Positions 63,222 through 64,000 of a DNA stretch of 64,000 bases are shown one piece after another. Within the stretch, counting starts at the first letter, position 1, and every line of letters starts with the position of its first letter. The notes under the pieces are model-generated. The model saw nothing but the letters and a program-made list of their open reading frames with translations. It did no database searches and was not told where the DNA came from. The position numbers were made by a program, and so were the translations under genes. The DNA comes from Xanthomonas sp. XNM01 (GTDB taxonomy: Bacteria > Pseudomonadota > Gammaproteobacteria > Xanthomonadales > Xanthomonadaceae). Location of the stretch: the NCBI RefSeq assembly GCF_014851915.1, contig NZ_JACVAP010000004.1:124001-188000 (forward strand). Reading direction: 5' to 3'.

Positions 63222-64000
63222 ATGGGCAGCATCGAAGCGTTTCTCCAGCATCTGCAGGTCGAGCGGGCGATGTCGGCGCATACGCTGGACGCCTACCGGC
63301 GCGATCTGGCCGCGCTGCAGGGCTGGGCGCAGGCACACGGCGCGGATGACGTCGATGCGCTGCAGCCGGCGCAGCTGCGTGATTTCGTCGCCGCCGAACA
63401 CCGCCGCGGACTTTCGCCCAAGAGCCTGCAGCGGCGCTTGTCGGCCTGCCGCAGTTTCTATGCGTGGCTGCTGAAGCACGGGCGGATCGCCGCCAGCCCC
63501 ACCGCCGGCCTGCGCGCACCGAAAGCGCCGCGCAAGCTGCCGCAGGTGCTCGACGTCGACGAGGCCGTGCGCCTGGTCGAGGTGGCGACCGACGCGCCGC
63601 TGGGCCTGCGCGACCGCGCGCTGCTGGAACTGTTCTACTCCTCCGGCCTGCGCCTGAGCGAACTGTGCGCGCTGCGCTGGCGCGACCTGCAGCTGGCCGA
63701 TGGCCTGGTCACCGTGCTCGGCAAGGGCAGCCGCCAGCGCAGCGTGCCGGTCGGATCGCATGCGCGGCGCGCGCTGGAGGAATGGCGTGCGTCGACCGGC
63801 GCCGATGCCGACACGCACGTGTTCCCCGGACGCGGTGGCGGCGCGATCAGCCAGCGTGCGGTGCAGATCCGCATCCGCCAGCTGGCCGCGCGCCAGGGCC
63901 TGTTCAAGCACGTGCACCCGCACATGCTGCGGCACAGCTTCGCCAGCCACGTGCTCGAATCCTCCGGCGACCTGCGCGGCGTGCAGGAACTGCTCGGCCA
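63222..64000 (+). CDS. xerC: Tyrosine recombinase XerC (C-terminus beyond the window)
   Basis: The visible 259 residues contain the N-terminal core-binding domain (IEAFLQHLQVERAMSAHTLD, SPKSLQRRLSACRSFYAWLL). They also contain most of the catalytic domain: Arg144 in SSGLRLSELCALRW, Lys168 in VLGKGSRQR, and His234 and Arg237 in HPHMLRHSF. The last His and the nucleophilic Tyr lie past the edge. With XerD it resolves chromosome dimers at dif. The downstream position after dapF and DUF484 favours XerC over XerD. Confidence 0.92.
   Translation, partial: MGSIEAFLQHLQVERAMSAHTLDAYRRDLAALQGWAQAHGADDVDALQPAQLRDFVAAEHRRGLSPKSLQRRLSACRSFYAWLLKHGRIAASPTAGLRAPKAPRKLPQVLDVDEAVRLVEVATDAPLGLRDRALLELFYSSGLRLSELCALRWRDLQLADGLVTVLGKGSRQRSVPVGSHARRALEEWRASTGADADTHVFPGRGGGAISQRAVQIRIRQLAARQGLFKHVHPHMLRHSFASHVLESSGDLRGVQELLG

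Noticed and set aside
1-64000. tRNA or rRNA genes, CRISPR arrays, insertion sequences, prophage or integrative elements
   Set aside because: No T-arm-like sequences, regularly spaced repeats, transposases, phage genes or attachment-site duplications were seen. The only recombinase, XerC, is the chromosomal housekeeping type.

Overview
The window is high-GC gammaproteobacterial chromosome and reads as a member of the Xanthomonadaceae/Lysobacteraceae (Xanthomonas, Lysobacter, Luteimonas and relatives). The grounds are a Xanthomonas-type N-acetylglucosamine locus with a TonB-dependent receptor, the orders lysM-dprA-smg-topA-tsaC, def-fmt-rsmB, algZ-algR-hemC and lptM-dapF-DUF484-xerC, and several genes whose -10 element lies 6-8 bases before the start codon. 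The taxon is inferred from family knowledge and was not tested by a search. I see no rRNA, tRNA, CRISPR array, insertion sequence or phage.

Layout. 0.1-12.5 kb: amino-sugar utilisation. A leftward group (glucokinase, TonB-dependent receptor, GH20 hexosaminidase lipoprotein) diverges from a rightward group (nagP-type permease, LacI repressor, SIS-type deaminase, nagA, nagX-like membrane protein), with two operator-like palindromes between them. Together they would release, import, deacetylate and deaminate GlcNAc. 12.8-16 kb: an ECF42-type sigma factor downstream of a YciI/DGPF protein, two VOC proteins and a DUF1428 protein, with an ECF42-like promoter before the DGPF gene. 16.5-23.4 kb: cca, soluble lytic transglycosylase, a TSUP permease, two tandem DUF4124 proteins and tsaC. 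23.5-31.4 kb: topA, smg, dprA and a LysM protein, with three small membrane-protein genes that share an N-terminal GYF_2 (DUF4339) domain lying between smg and topA. One of these is a pilin-like protein without a recognisable prepilin cleavage site.

31.5-37.7 kb: def-fmt-rsmB, a GT39-type transferase and an O-antigen-ligase-like protein. 38.4-44.6 kb: an MHS-type MFS transporter and a DcaP-like porin, divergent from acs, then a LuxR-type response regulator; this looks like a carboxylate/acetate uptake and activation block. 44.6-51.3 kb: opgH with a possible leader ORF, a TonB-C-terminal lipoprotein, a carboxylesterase, algZ-algR and hemC. 51.4-55.5 kb: small membrane proteins, a lipoprotein and a WYL regulator. 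55.6-60 kb: two adjacent secreted S9 peptidases. 60-64 kb: DUF454 protein, lptM-like lipoprotein, dapF, DUF484 protein and xerC, which runs off the right edge.

Most of the window is ordinary housekeeping. The observations I rate highest are the GYF_2 trio with its pilin fusion, the ECF42 promoter match, the recurrent leaderless-type start architecture, and a 35-codon leader ORF whose stop overlaps an in-frame ATG of opgH.
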